Positions 1 to 5,119 of a stretch of 6,175 bases of DNA are shown piece by piece; within the stretch, counting starts at the first letter, position 1, and each line of letters opens with the position of its first letter. Origin of the DNA: an uncultured Actinomycetes bacterium (GTDB lineage Bacteria > Actinomycetota > Acidimicrobiia > IMCC26256 > PALSA-555); NCBI GenBank assembly GCA_937927875.1, contig CALEYV010000018.1:1-6175 (forward strand). Direction: 5' to 3'. The notes beneath the pieces are model-generated. The model was not told where the DNA came from. It did no database searches and saw nothing but the letters and a program-made list of their open reading frames with translations. The position numbers were made by a program, and so were the translations under genes.

Positions 1-1
1 C

Positions 2-85
2 AAGCGCAAGACCACGAAGCGCAAGGCGGCCCGCAAGCCGGCCAAGCGCAAGGCGACACGGCGCAAGGCGACGAAGCGCCGCTGA
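2..85 (+). CDS. C-terminal end of a gene with a highly basic Lys/Arg/Ala tail (5' end outside window)
   Basis: Only the last 27 codons and the TGA stop (83-85) are in the window, in the frame starting at base 2. Of these 27 residues 17 are Lys or Arg (9 K, 8 R); the rest are Ala, Thr and Pro. This is a low-complexity, DNA- or RNA-binding type of tail. The coding DNA contains an exact 12-base direct repeat (46-57 and 61-72), consistent with growth of the tail by slippage. Tails like this are known on actinobacterial HU/HupB-type nucleoid proteins, on histone-H1-like proteins and on actinobacterial topoisomerase I. The folded domain is not visible, so none of these can be chosen. The frame and stop are seen directly; nucleic-acid binding is inferred from composition. 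The gene is convergent with the next one and ends just before a strong hairpin. Confidence 0.6.
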   Translation, partial: KRKTTKRKAARKPAKRKATRRKATKRR

Positions 86-104
86 CACCAATCGACTCCG
101 AGTT

Positions 105-133
105 CGGGCCCACCGGTTCTGCCGGTGGGCCCG
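105..133. terminator. Strong hairpin between convergent genes, likely bidirectional terminator
   Basis: A perfect 12-bp stem (105-116 pairing with 122-133) encloses a 5-base loop (ttctg). It lies 19 bases after the stop of the basic-tail gene and 12 bases before the stop of the minus-strand Tat gene, so it can serve both. There is no U-tract on either side, which is common for GC-rich actinobacterial terminators but weakens the call as a classical intrinsic terminator. Confidence 0.7.
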
Positions 134-145
134 CTCGCGTCTCGA

Positions 146-1006
146 CTACTGGGCGACGAGCGCCTCGAGCAGCGGCGTGATCTCGTCGCGACCGAAGGCG
201 GCGTCGAGCCGGCCCCGGATGATGCCCGTCCCGTCGATCGTGAAGAAGAACGGCTCGTACGGGATGTTCCAGGCCTGCACCGTCGGCGACTCCTCGTTGC
301 CACCGGTGAGCGTCCGGTAGATCTCGATGTGCACGAACGTCACCCGGTCCTGGTACTGCGCCCGCACCGACAGCAGCTCGTTCAGCACCGGGCCGCAGTA
401 GCGGGTCTGGCAGAGGGCGGGCGTCGCGAACAGCGCCGCCACCGGCAGGCCGGTCCCGATCACGTCCGACAGGCTCACCGCGTGGAGCGGGCAAGCCGGC
501 TGGCGGGTGCAGATCGGGTTGACGCCGAGCGGGCTCTGCGGCGTCGGTGAGGGAGCCCGGGACGCCGCCGCGCCGATGGCCGGCGCGTCCGGCGTCGCCT
601 TGACCTGGAGCGACATCGGGAGCCGGTGGCCCTGGGTGATCACCTCGCCCGGGTAGACGCCCGGTTGGTTGAGCACCGCGTCGACCACGTAGACGCCGCG
701 GTTCTTCGGGAGCCCGGTCTTCATGGGGACGGCGGTGACGATCTGGCCCTGGGCCGATCCGGGCGGCGCGAGCGCAAGACGCGCCGTCGGCCCGGAGGCG
801 GGGGTCGGCCCCCGGTAGACGACGAACGCGACCCGCTGCGGGGCCGAGGACACGTAGAGGTCGTTCGAGACCAGCAGCGCGCTCAGCGCGCTCGAGCGGT
901 CCGGCCGGGCCGCCCCGGCCGTCCGCGGCCAGCCGACCATCCCGCCCAGCGCGAGCCCGCCCGCCGTGGCGAGGAACGACCGGCGGCTCGGAGTCGGCGC
1001 TGCCAT
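146..1006 (-). CDS. Tat-exported thioredoxin-like fold protein
   Basis: The product is 286 residues from the ATG at 1006. That start puts a twin-arginine signal at the extreme N-terminus: S-R-R-S-F-L at 7-12, a hydrophobic stretch at about 13-26, and a likely Ala-x-Ala cleavage near residue 33. A longer reading from 1093 would add 29 Arg-rich residues and overlap the divergent gene. Residues about 40-140 look like a beta-rich Ig-like domain, and 145-160 form a Pro/Ser/Ala linker. Residues about 180-284 resemble a thioredoxin fold. Its candidate redox motif is C199-x4-C204 followed by Gly-Pro, and an E-P-F-F-F-T-I-D segment (251-258) stands where the cis-Pro loop is expected. A second pair, C166 and C172, lies just before the fold. 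The likely role is a thiol redox or Cys-dependent function outside the membrane. The C-x4-C spacing differs from the classical CxxC, so oxidoreductase activity is unproven. AGGAG lies 2 bases before the ATG, an unusually short spacing. Confidence 0.8.
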   Translation of the reverse strand: MAAPTPSRRSFLATAGGLALGGMVGWPRTAGAARPDRSSALSALLVSNDLYVSSAPQRVAFVVYRGPTPASGPTARLALAPPGSAQGQIVTAVPMKTGLPKNRGVYVVDAVLNQPGVYPGEVITQGHRLPMSLQVKATPDAPAIGAAASRAPSPTPQSPLGVNPICTRQPACPLHAVSLSDVIGTGLPVAALFATPALCQTRYCGPVLNELLSVRAQYQDRVTFVHIEIYRTLTGGNEESPTVQAWNIPYEPFFFTIDGTGIIRGRLDAAFGRDEITPLLEALVAQ

Positions 1007-1008
1007 CG

Positions 1009-1017
1009 CTCCTATCC
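1009..1017 (-). promoter_or_regulatory. Purine-rich ribosome-binding region of the Tat thioredoxin-like gene
   Basis: Read on the minus strand, GGATAGGAG precedes the ATG at 1006 by 2 bases. It supports this start over the upstream in-frame ATG at 1093. If AGGAG is the pairing core the spacing is very short, so GGAT further upstream may contribute. Confidence 0.45.
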
Positions 1018-1018
1018 T
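1013..1018 (+). promoter_or_regulatory. Possible -10 element (TATCCT) for the Fe-S/molybdopterin-like fusion gene
   Basis: TATCCT fits the actinobacterial TAnnnT -10 pattern. It ends 11 bases before the ATG at 1030, which would give a leader of about 5 bases. No convincing -35 is seen, and there is no Shine-Dalgarno before this ATG, which agrees with a near-leaderless message. The element overlaps the ribosome-binding region of the opposite gene. Confidence 0.3.
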
Positions 1019-1029
1019 GCCTGAGCGCG

Positions 1030-2736
1030 ATGCCGGAACCGCTTCAGGTCGAGTTCGTCTGCAACGGGACGCCGCGCACGGTCTCGGTCGCACCGGACGA
1101 GTCGCTCCTCACGCTGCTGCGGGAGGACCTCGGGCTCCGCTCGCTGAAGGACGGCTGCGCGCCGCAGGGGCAGTGCGGTTGTTGCACCGTCCTCGTCGAC
1201 GGCGCCGCCCGCGTCGCCTGCGTCACGCCGGCGACCCGTGTTGCCGGCCGCGCCGTCACGACCCTCGAGGGCCTCGACGCCGACCGGCGCTCCGATCTCG
1301 TCGACGCGTTCGTGAACACGGGGGCGTCGCAGTGCGGGTTCTGCACCCCCGGGATCCTCGTGCGCGCCGCCGCGCTGCTCGACCACGGCCGCGCGGACTC
1401 CGGCGCGGTCGAGCGGGCCCTGGGCGCGCACCTGTGTCGCTGCACCGGGTGGCGGACGATCCTCGATGCGATCGTCGGCGACGCCCACGCGCCGGCCGGC
1501 CGGCGCCTGGACGGCGCGTCCACCCGGGCGTCGCTCGAGGGCCAGAACGCCCAGCGCGTCGGCGCGGGCGTGCCGCTCGGCGAGGGCGGGTTCGCCGACG
1601 ACAGCGCGCCCGCGGATGCGCTGGTGGCGGTGCCACTGCCCCTTGGCTCGCGGGCCGAGAGTGTCGAGGCGGCGGGGCTTCGGTGGGTCGTCGACGAGTC
1701 GCTCCACGCGGCGCGGAGCCGGGCGGGAAGCACCCCCGGCCGGCGCAGCACGCGGTCCAGCGAGCCGCCGCTCCCACTGCCCGCGCCGGTGCCGGGTGGC
1801 GTGCGGCTCGCCACCAGCTGGGTCGAGCCCGCGTATCTGGAGCCCGACGCGTCGTGGTGCGAGCCCGGCGGTGAACCGGCGTCGCCGCTCGCCAACGGCG
1901 GGGCCTTCGGAGGCAAGGTCAACTCCGCTGCCCCGGCCGCGGCCCGCGAGCTCAGCGCCGCGCTCGGGCGGACCGTGCGGGTCGTCTACTCGCGCGAGGA
2001 CGCGGTGCGCCTCGGCCCGAAACGCCCGCCGATCGCCGCCACGGCTGCGCTGCGGGACGGCACGCTGCACATCGACGGGCGCTACGTCGGCGCCCCGATG
2101 TCGTGGCCCGACGCCCCCGGCGCGGTCACGGTGCCCGTCCTCGAGGTGTGGTCACCGGTCGCGTGTCCGGGGCCGCCGACCGCGCCCGCGCTGCGGGCGT
2201 TCCCGCTCGCCGAGCAGACGGTGCTGCGGGAGGCGGCGCTCACCGAGGCCGGGGTCGACAGCGGCGCGTGCTGCGTCGACGACCGCGTCGCCGCGGCCCG
2301 CCTGGCGACCGTCGCCGTCGCGACCGGCGGCGGCGTCGCGGGGGCCCGGGTCAAGCTCGACGACGCCGGCGCGCTGGCCCGCGTCGTCGTCCGCGTCGGG
2401 GCCGGGGACCCCCTCGACGAGGTGGCGCTCCGGTCGTTCTGCGTCGGCGCGACGCACATGGCGCTGGGCTGGGTCCTGAGCGAGGGCCTCGGGGTCGATC
2501 GCGAGTCGGGCGAGGTCCTCGACCTCACCATCCGGTCGTTCGGCATCCTCCGGGCCCGGGCCACCCCGCCGGTCGAGGTCGAGGTCCTCGACGACCCCGG
2601 CCCGGCCCGGGCCGCCAGCGACGCGGTGTTCGCGGCCGTGGCCGCCGCGGCCTGGGAGGCGATCACCGCCGTCGAGGGCGAGCGGCCCGAGACGTTCCCG
2701 GCTCGCTCGACCCGAGCCGCGATCGCCGCCCGCTGA
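1030..2736 (+). CDS. [2Fe-2S] small subunit fused to a condensed molybdopterin-subunit-like domain (xanthine dehydrogenase family)
   Basis: The product is 568 residues. Residues 5-155 form a complete small subunit of the xanthine dehydrogenase/CO dehydrogenase family. The plant-type ferredoxin cluster is held by C43, C49, C52 and C64, and the second helical-domain cluster by C102, C105, C136 and C138. Residues about 174-568 resemble the molybdopterin large subunit: a hammerhead-like start (G-x-F-A-D-D at 187-191), A-Y-L-E-P (268-272), G-G-A-F-G-G-K (290-296) followed by L-G-R-x-V-R-V-V-Y-S-R-E-D, and a C-terminal segment at about 455-545. This part is only about 395 residues, against roughly 750-800 in working large subunits. 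Just 18 residues separate A-Y-L-E-P from the G-rich loop. The usual A-F-R-G-F-G segment and the C-terminal G-x-G-E loop with the catalytic Glu are not seen; Ala/Ser/Asp-rich sequence stands there. The frame is open and evenly GC-biased, so it is probably a real condensed protein, not decay. Fe-S electron transfer is plausible; Mo hydroxylase activity is doubtful. Confidence 0.8.
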   Translation: MPEPLQVEFVCNGTPRTVSVAPDESLLTLLREDLGLRSLKDGCAPQGQCGCCTVLVDGAARVACVTPATRVAGRAVTTLEGLDADRRSDLVDAFVNTGASQCGFCTPGILVRAAALLDHGRADSGAVERALGAHLCRCTGWRTILDAIVGDAHAPAGRRLDGASTRASLEGQNAQRVGAGVPLGEGGFADDSAPADALVAVPLPLGSRAESVEAAGLRWVVDESLHAARSRAGSTPGRRSTRSSEPPLPLPAPVPGGVRLATSWVEPAYLEPDASWCEPGGEPASPLANGGAFGGKVNSAAPAAARELSAALGRTVRVVYSREDAVRLGPKRPPIAATAALRDGTLHIDGRYVGAPMSWPDAPGAVTVPVLEVWSPVACPGPPTAPALRAFPLAEQTVLREAALTEAGVDSGACCVDDRVAAARLATVAVATGGGVAGARVKLDDAGALARVVVRVGAGDPLDEVALRSFCVGATHMALGWVLSEGLGVDRESGEVLDLTIRSFGILRARATPPVEVEVLDDPGPARAASDAVFAAVAAAAWEAITAVEGERPETFPARSTRAAIAAR

Positions 2737-2762
2737 CCCGTCCGCGCCGCCGCGGTTAGGTT
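2733..2762 (+). promoter_or_regulatory. Leaderless-type promoter of the 47-residue membrane protein gene
   Basis: A -10 element TAGGTT (2757-2762, pattern TAnnnT) is followed by exactly six bases before the GTG at 2769, so transcription would begin at or next to the start codon. Eighteen bases upstream of the -10, CTGACC (2733-2738) matches TTGACA at four of six positions. The -35 overlaps the stop codon of the upstream gene. Leaderless messages of this shape are common in actinobacteria. GGAG at 2764-2767 is too close to the GTG to act as a normal ribosome-binding site. Confidence 0.55.
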
Positions 2763-2768
2763 CGGAGC

Positions 2769-2912
2769 GTGCCCGGCGCCGTGATCTTCGTGGTGGCGAT
2801 GGTGCTCGTCGTGCCGGTCGCGGTGATGGTCGGCGGCGCGATCTGGAGCGCCGTCTTCGGGTGGCTCGAGTCGTCGGGCGCCGAGCCGCCGTCCGGCGAG
2901 TCCGCCGACTAG
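2769..2912 (+). CDS. Small single-span membrane protein, 47 residues, function unknown
   Basis: A GTG-started frame runs 47 codons to a TAG at 2910-2912. Residues about 4-31 are a continuous hydrophobic stretch of Val, Ala, Ile, Met and Gly ending in a Trp/Phe-rich boundary (W26, F30, W32). A short acidic, Pro/Ser-rich tail (residues 34-47, with three Glu and a final Asp) follows. This is the layout of a one-helix membrane protein, probably with the acidic tail on one face; orientation cannot be read from the sequence because there are almost no positive charges. The leaderless promoter directly upstream supports it as a real gene. It starts 32 bases after the Fe-S fusion gene in the same direction and could be read from both promoters. 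Its stop lies one base from the stop of the convergent regulator gene. I do not recognise a named family. Confidence 0.6.
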   Translation: MPGAVIFVVAMVLVVPVAVMVGGAIWSAVFGWLESSGAEPPSGESAD

Positions 2913-2913
2913 C

Positions 2914-3609
2914 TCAGCCGGCTGGGAGACCCCGGGCCTGGCCGAACCGGTAGCCGACCGAGCGGACGGTCTGGATCCAGCCCGCGTGCTCCTCACCGAG
3001 CTTGGCGCGGAGTCGGCGGACGTGGACGTCCACCGTCCGGGCGCCGCCGTAGTACTCGTAGCCCCACACGCGGGAGAGCAACTGCTCGCGGGTGAAGACC
3101 TTCCCCGGGTGGGTGGTGAAGAACTTCAGCAGCTCGTACTCCATGTAGGTGAGGTCGAGCGGGCTGCCCGCCAGGCCGGCCTGGTAGGTCTCGAGGTTCA
3201 GCATCAGGTCGCCGTACTCGACGATCTCGGGACGCGCGCCGCGGCCGGTGCGCCAGAACAGATGCCGTAGCCGGGCCTCAACCTCGCGGGGATGGAACGG
3301 CGAGAGGCAGAAGTCGTCGAAGAGGTCCTCGCGCAGCTCGAGCTCGCCCAGCTCGGCGCCGGTAACGAGCAGCAGCACCGGCACGACGCTGGTGTCGCGC
3401 CGCCGCAGCGCCCGGCAGAGCCCGAACGCGCCCTCGGGGTCCTCCTCGCACACGACGACCGCGGCGGCCCAGCCCTCCCGGGGCTCGGCCTGCGATGCGG
3501 CGCTGACGTTCGTCGCCGCCTTCCACCGGTAGCCGGCCAGGTCGAGGGTCTGGACGAGCAGGGGCGGCGGCGGGTCGGGGAAGACCAGCAGCGGCTCGAG
3601 CGGGTCCAT
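2914..3609 (-). CDS. glnR: GlnR-like OmpR-family transcriptional regulator with atypical receiver
   Basis: The product is 231 residues from the ATG at 3609. Residues about 6-118 are a degenerate receiver domain: strand 1 (L-L-V-F-P-D, 7-12), strand 3 (A-V-V-V-C, 50-54) and strand 4 (V-L-L-L-V-T, 78-83). Where a response regulator would carry the phosphoryl-accepting Asp after strand 3, this protein has C54-E55-E56-D57, so normal His-Asp phosphorylation is unlikely. Residues about 128-223 are a full OmpR-type winged helix with E-L-L-K-F-F, G-K-V-F-T-R-E-Q-L-L and V-W-G-Y-E-Y-Y-G-G, then the recognition helix T-V-D-V-H-V-R-R-L-R-A-K-L-G and wing V-G-Y-R-F. From memory, this half closely matches actinobacterial GlnR, the global nitrogen regulator, which is also an orphan with an atypical receiver. 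The ATG shares one base with the stop of the glnA2-like gene (TGATG) with no ribosome-binding site, implying translational coupling. Proximity to two glutamine synthetases supports the GlnR call. Confidence 0.78.
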   Translation of the reverse strand: MDPLEPLLVFPDPPPPLLVQTLDLAGYRWKAATNVSAASQAEPREGWAAAVVVCEEDPEGAFGLCRALRRRDTSVVPVLLLVTGAELGELELREDLFDDFCLSPFHPREVEARLRHLFWRTGRGARPEIVEYGDLMLNLETYQAGLAGSPLDLTYMEYELLKFFTTHPGKVFTREQLLSRVWGYEYYGGARTVDVHVRRLRAKLGEEHAGWIQTVRSVGYRFGQARGLPAG

Positions 3610-4934
3610 CACAGGGTGCCGAGGTACCGGTCGAGCTCGTACGGCGTGACCTGGGCCCGGTAGTCGTCCCACTCGGCCCGCTTGTTGCGCACGAAGTGGT
3701 CGAAGATGTGCTCGCCGAGCGCCTCTGCGACCAGCTCCGAGCGCTCCATCACGTCGATCGCCTCCCCGAGGGACTCGGGCAGGGAGGCGATTCCCTCCGC
3801 GGCCCGCTCCTCGGGGGTCAGCTCGAAGATGTTGTTGGTCGCCTCCGGCGGCAGGTCGTAGCCCTCCTCGATGCCCTGCATGCCAGCCGCCAGCATCACC
3901 GAGAACGCCAGGTAGGGGTTGCAGGCGGGGTCGGGGGACCGGAACTCGACCCGGGTCGAGCTCTCCTTCCCGGCCTTCGTGACCGGCACCCGGACCAGCG
4001 CCGAGCGGTTGTTGCGGGCCCAGCAGACGTACACCGGCGCCTCGTAGCGGACGCTGAGCCGCTTGTACGAGTTCACCCACTGGTTCGTGACGGCGGTGAT
4101 CTCGCGGGCGTGGTGCAGCAGCCCGGCGATGAAGCACTTGCCGACCTTCGAGAGCCCGTGCTCGTCGCCGGCGTCGTGGAAGGCGTTCACGTCGCCCTCG
4201 AAGAGCGAGAGATGGGTGTGCATCCCGGAGCCGAAGTCGCCCGCGATCGGCTTCGGCATGAAGGTCGCGTACACGCCGGCGTCGGCCGCGACCTTCTTCA
4301 CGACGTGGCGGAACGTGATCACGTTGTCGGCCATCGTTAGGGCGTCGGTGTACCGCAGGTCGATCTCGTGCTGGCTCGGCCCGAGCTCGTGGTGGCTGTA
4401 CTCAACCGGGATGCCCATGGCCTCGAGGGTCACGATCGCCTGCTTGCGCAGGTTGGCGACCGACTCGACCTGGGTGATGTCGAAGAACCCCGCGTGGTCG
4501 AGCGGTACGGGCGCGGTCGCCGACTCGAAGAAGAAGAACTCCATCTCCGGCCCGGCGTAGAAGGTGAAGCCCCGTTCCCGGGCCCGCTCCAGGTTGCGCT
4601 TGAGCACGAACCGGGGGTCGCCCTCGAAGGGCTCGTTCGAGATCCGGTGCACGTCGCAGAAGATGCGGGCCGTCGGGGCGTCGTCGCCGTGCCAGGGGAC
4701 GATCTCGAAGGTGTTGGCGTCGGGGATCAGGAGCATGTCGGACTCCTGCACCCGGCTGTAGCCCTCGATGGCCGAGCCGTCGAAGGTCATGCCCTCCTCG
4801 AGGGCGATCTCGAGCTCGGCGGGCGTGATCTCGAAGCTCTTGAGGAACCCGAGCACGTCGGTGAACCAGAGCCGCACGAAGCGCACCCCGCGCTCCTCGA
4901 CCGTCCGCAGGACGTAGTCGAGCTGGTGCTGCAT
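3609..4934 (-). CDS. glnA2: Type I glutamine synthetase family protein, GlnA2-like
   Basis: The product is 441 residues from the ATG at 4934, full length for the GSI-alpha form (about 440-450). Start and end resemble mycobacterial GlnA2 as I recall it. Motifs: F-D-G-S-A-I-E-G (51-58), metal-binding E130 and E132 in G-P-E-M-E-F, H-H-E-L-G-P-S-Q-H-E (E183, E190), G-S-G-M-H-T-H (H239, H241), N-S-Y-K-R-L (288-293), flap Glu E298, and R-N-N-R-S (307-311). It lacks the GSI-beta insertion and the Tyr-containing adenylylation loop. R61 aligns with the Arg that mediates glutamine feedback inhibition in Bacillus GSI-alpha. Oddities are Ser-to-Ala at 55, no Asn before G-S-G-M-H (F234 instead), and an altered flap (S-V-R-Y-E for V-P-G-Y-E). 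Relatives with such changes include gamma-glutamylpolyamine and ethanolamine synthetases in Streptomyces, so the amine substrate is uncertain. A longer frame from 5057 would cover the intergenic promoter region and is rejected. It is co-transcribed with the GlnR-like gene. Confidence 0.88.
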   Translation of the reverse strand: MQHQLDYVLRTVEERGVRFVRLWFTDVLGFLKSFEITPAELEIALEEGMTFDGSAIEGYSRVQESDMLLIPDANTFEIVPWHGDDAPTARIFCDVHRISNEPFEGDPRFVLKRNLERARERGFTFYAGPEMEFFFFESATAPVPLDHAGFFDITQVESVANLRKQAIVTLEAMGIPVEYSHHELGPSQHEIDLRYTDALTMADNVITFRHVVKKVAADAGVYATFMPKPIAGDFGSGMHTHLSLFEGDVNAFHDAGDEHGLSKVGKCFIAGLLHHAREITAVTNQWVNSYKRLSVRYEAPVYVCWARNNRSALVRVPVTKAGKESSTRVEFRSPDPACNPYLAFSVMLAAGMQGIEEGYDLPPEATNNIFELTPEERAAEGIASLPESLGEAIDVMERSELVAEALGEHIFDHFVRNKRAEWDDYRAQVTPYELDRYLGTL

Positions 4935-4940
4935 GGGGCC

Positions 4941-4959
4941 AGTTTTGCAGGCGCCTGCA
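4941..4959 (-). promoter_or_regulatory. 14-bp palindrome and weak -10-like element at the glnA2-like start
   Basis: TGCAGGCGCCTGCA (4946-4959) is a perfect 14-bp palindrome ending 11 bases before the ATG at 4934. On the minus strand AAAACT (4946-4941) lies at -12 to -7 relative to the ATG and matches TAnnnT at two of three fixed positions, and there is no Shine-Dalgarno, so a leaderless start is possible. The palindrome could be a dimeric repressor site that blocks this promoter. The symmetry is seen; the role is inferred. Confidence 0.35.
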
Positions 4960-4995
4960 GCCCGGCTGCCCCCCGACCCGGGCGACGAGCGCCTG

Positions 4996-5045
4996 TTCAC
5001 ACGGCATTCACAGTGCCGAATGGGTCCGGTAACGCCGGACGTGAC
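4996..5045. promoter_or_regulatory. Putative GlnR operator: 11-bp-spaced half-site ladder between divergent glutamine synthetase genes
   Basis: Five 5-base units lie in phase: TTCAC (4996), TTCAC (5007), GAATG (5018), GTAAC (5029) and GTGAC (5041), with spacings of 11, 11, 11 and 12. The known Streptomyces GlnR box is gTnAc-n6-GaAAc repeated at 11-bp steps. GTAAC and GTGAC match the a-site fully, both TTCAC copies match T, A and C, and GAATG is a partial b-site. Location, spacing and a GlnR-like gene 1.4 kb away all agree. TTCACA at 5007-5012 also resembles a -35, with a poor -10 17 bases on (TAACGC, 5030-5035), so the box may overlap the glnA promoter. Confidence 0.55.
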
Positions 5046-5081
5046 AGCATCCCGCATCGGCTCGGCGGGCCGCGGCCGCGG
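5024..5081. repeat. Inverted repeats in the leader region of glnA
   Basis: GTCCGG-taacg-CCGGAC (5024-5040) is a perfect 6-bp inverted repeat with a 5-base loop, overlapping the last GlnR-like half-sites. CCGCGGCCGCGG (5070-5081) is a perfect 12-bp palindrome 38 bases before the glnA start. Such symmetry arises easily in very GC-rich DNA; leader folding or protein binding is possible but unsupported beyond the symmetry. Confidence 0.3.
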
Positions 5082-5109
5082 ACGGCCGGGCGGGGTCGCC
5101 GACTGGAAC

Positions 5110-5115
5110 GGAGGA
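5110..5115 (+). promoter_or_regulatory. Shine-Dalgarno (GGAGGA) fixing the GTG start of glnA
   Basis: GGAGGA ends four bases before the GTG at 5120. It is the clearest ribosome-binding site in the window and selects this GTG, giving the normal N-terminus of GSI-beta proteins. Confidence 0.8.
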
Positions 5116-5119
5116 CAGC

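Noticed and set aside
146..1093. Longer version of the Tat protein starting at 1093
   Set aside because: It adds 29 Arg/Pro-rich residues ahead of the twin-arginine signal and overlaps the start of the divergent Fe-S gene; the ATG at 1006 has a purine-rich site and a normal signal peptide.
1012..2070. Long minus-strand and alternative-frame open frames over the Fe-S fusion gene and over glnA (for example 1012-2070, 1044-1922, 2082-2996, 4997-6055)
   Set aside because: They mirror the high-GC codons of the real genes, have skewed Arg/Ala/Gly/Pro composition, and show no recognisable domains.
1500..2736. The fusion protein as a frameshifted or decaying pseudogene of a full-length molybdopterin subunit
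   Set aside because: The frame is open throughout with consistent third-position GC, and the remaining motifs appear in the correct order in a single frame; alternative frames carry no missing motifs that I can see.
2915..2924. Palindrome CAGCCGGCTG at the end of the regulator gene as a terminator
   Set aside because: There is no proper loop or U-tract and it lies within coding sequence; a 10-bp GC palindrome is expected by chance in this DNA.
2914..4137. Longer regulator reading extending back to 4137
   Set aside because: The extra 176 residues lie out of frame inside the glutamine synthetase gene and are Arg/Gly-rich nonsense; the receiver domain begins right after the ATG at 3609.
3609..5057. 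Glutamine synthetase start at 5057
   Set aside because: The extra 41 residues do not resemble the family and would cover the intergenic control region; the ATG at 4934 gives the usual N-terminus.
5046..5119. A riboswitch or structured glutamine-sensing leader before glnA
   Set aside because: The region is GC-rich with chance palindromes, and I see no match to a known glutamine or ammonium-linked RNA motif.
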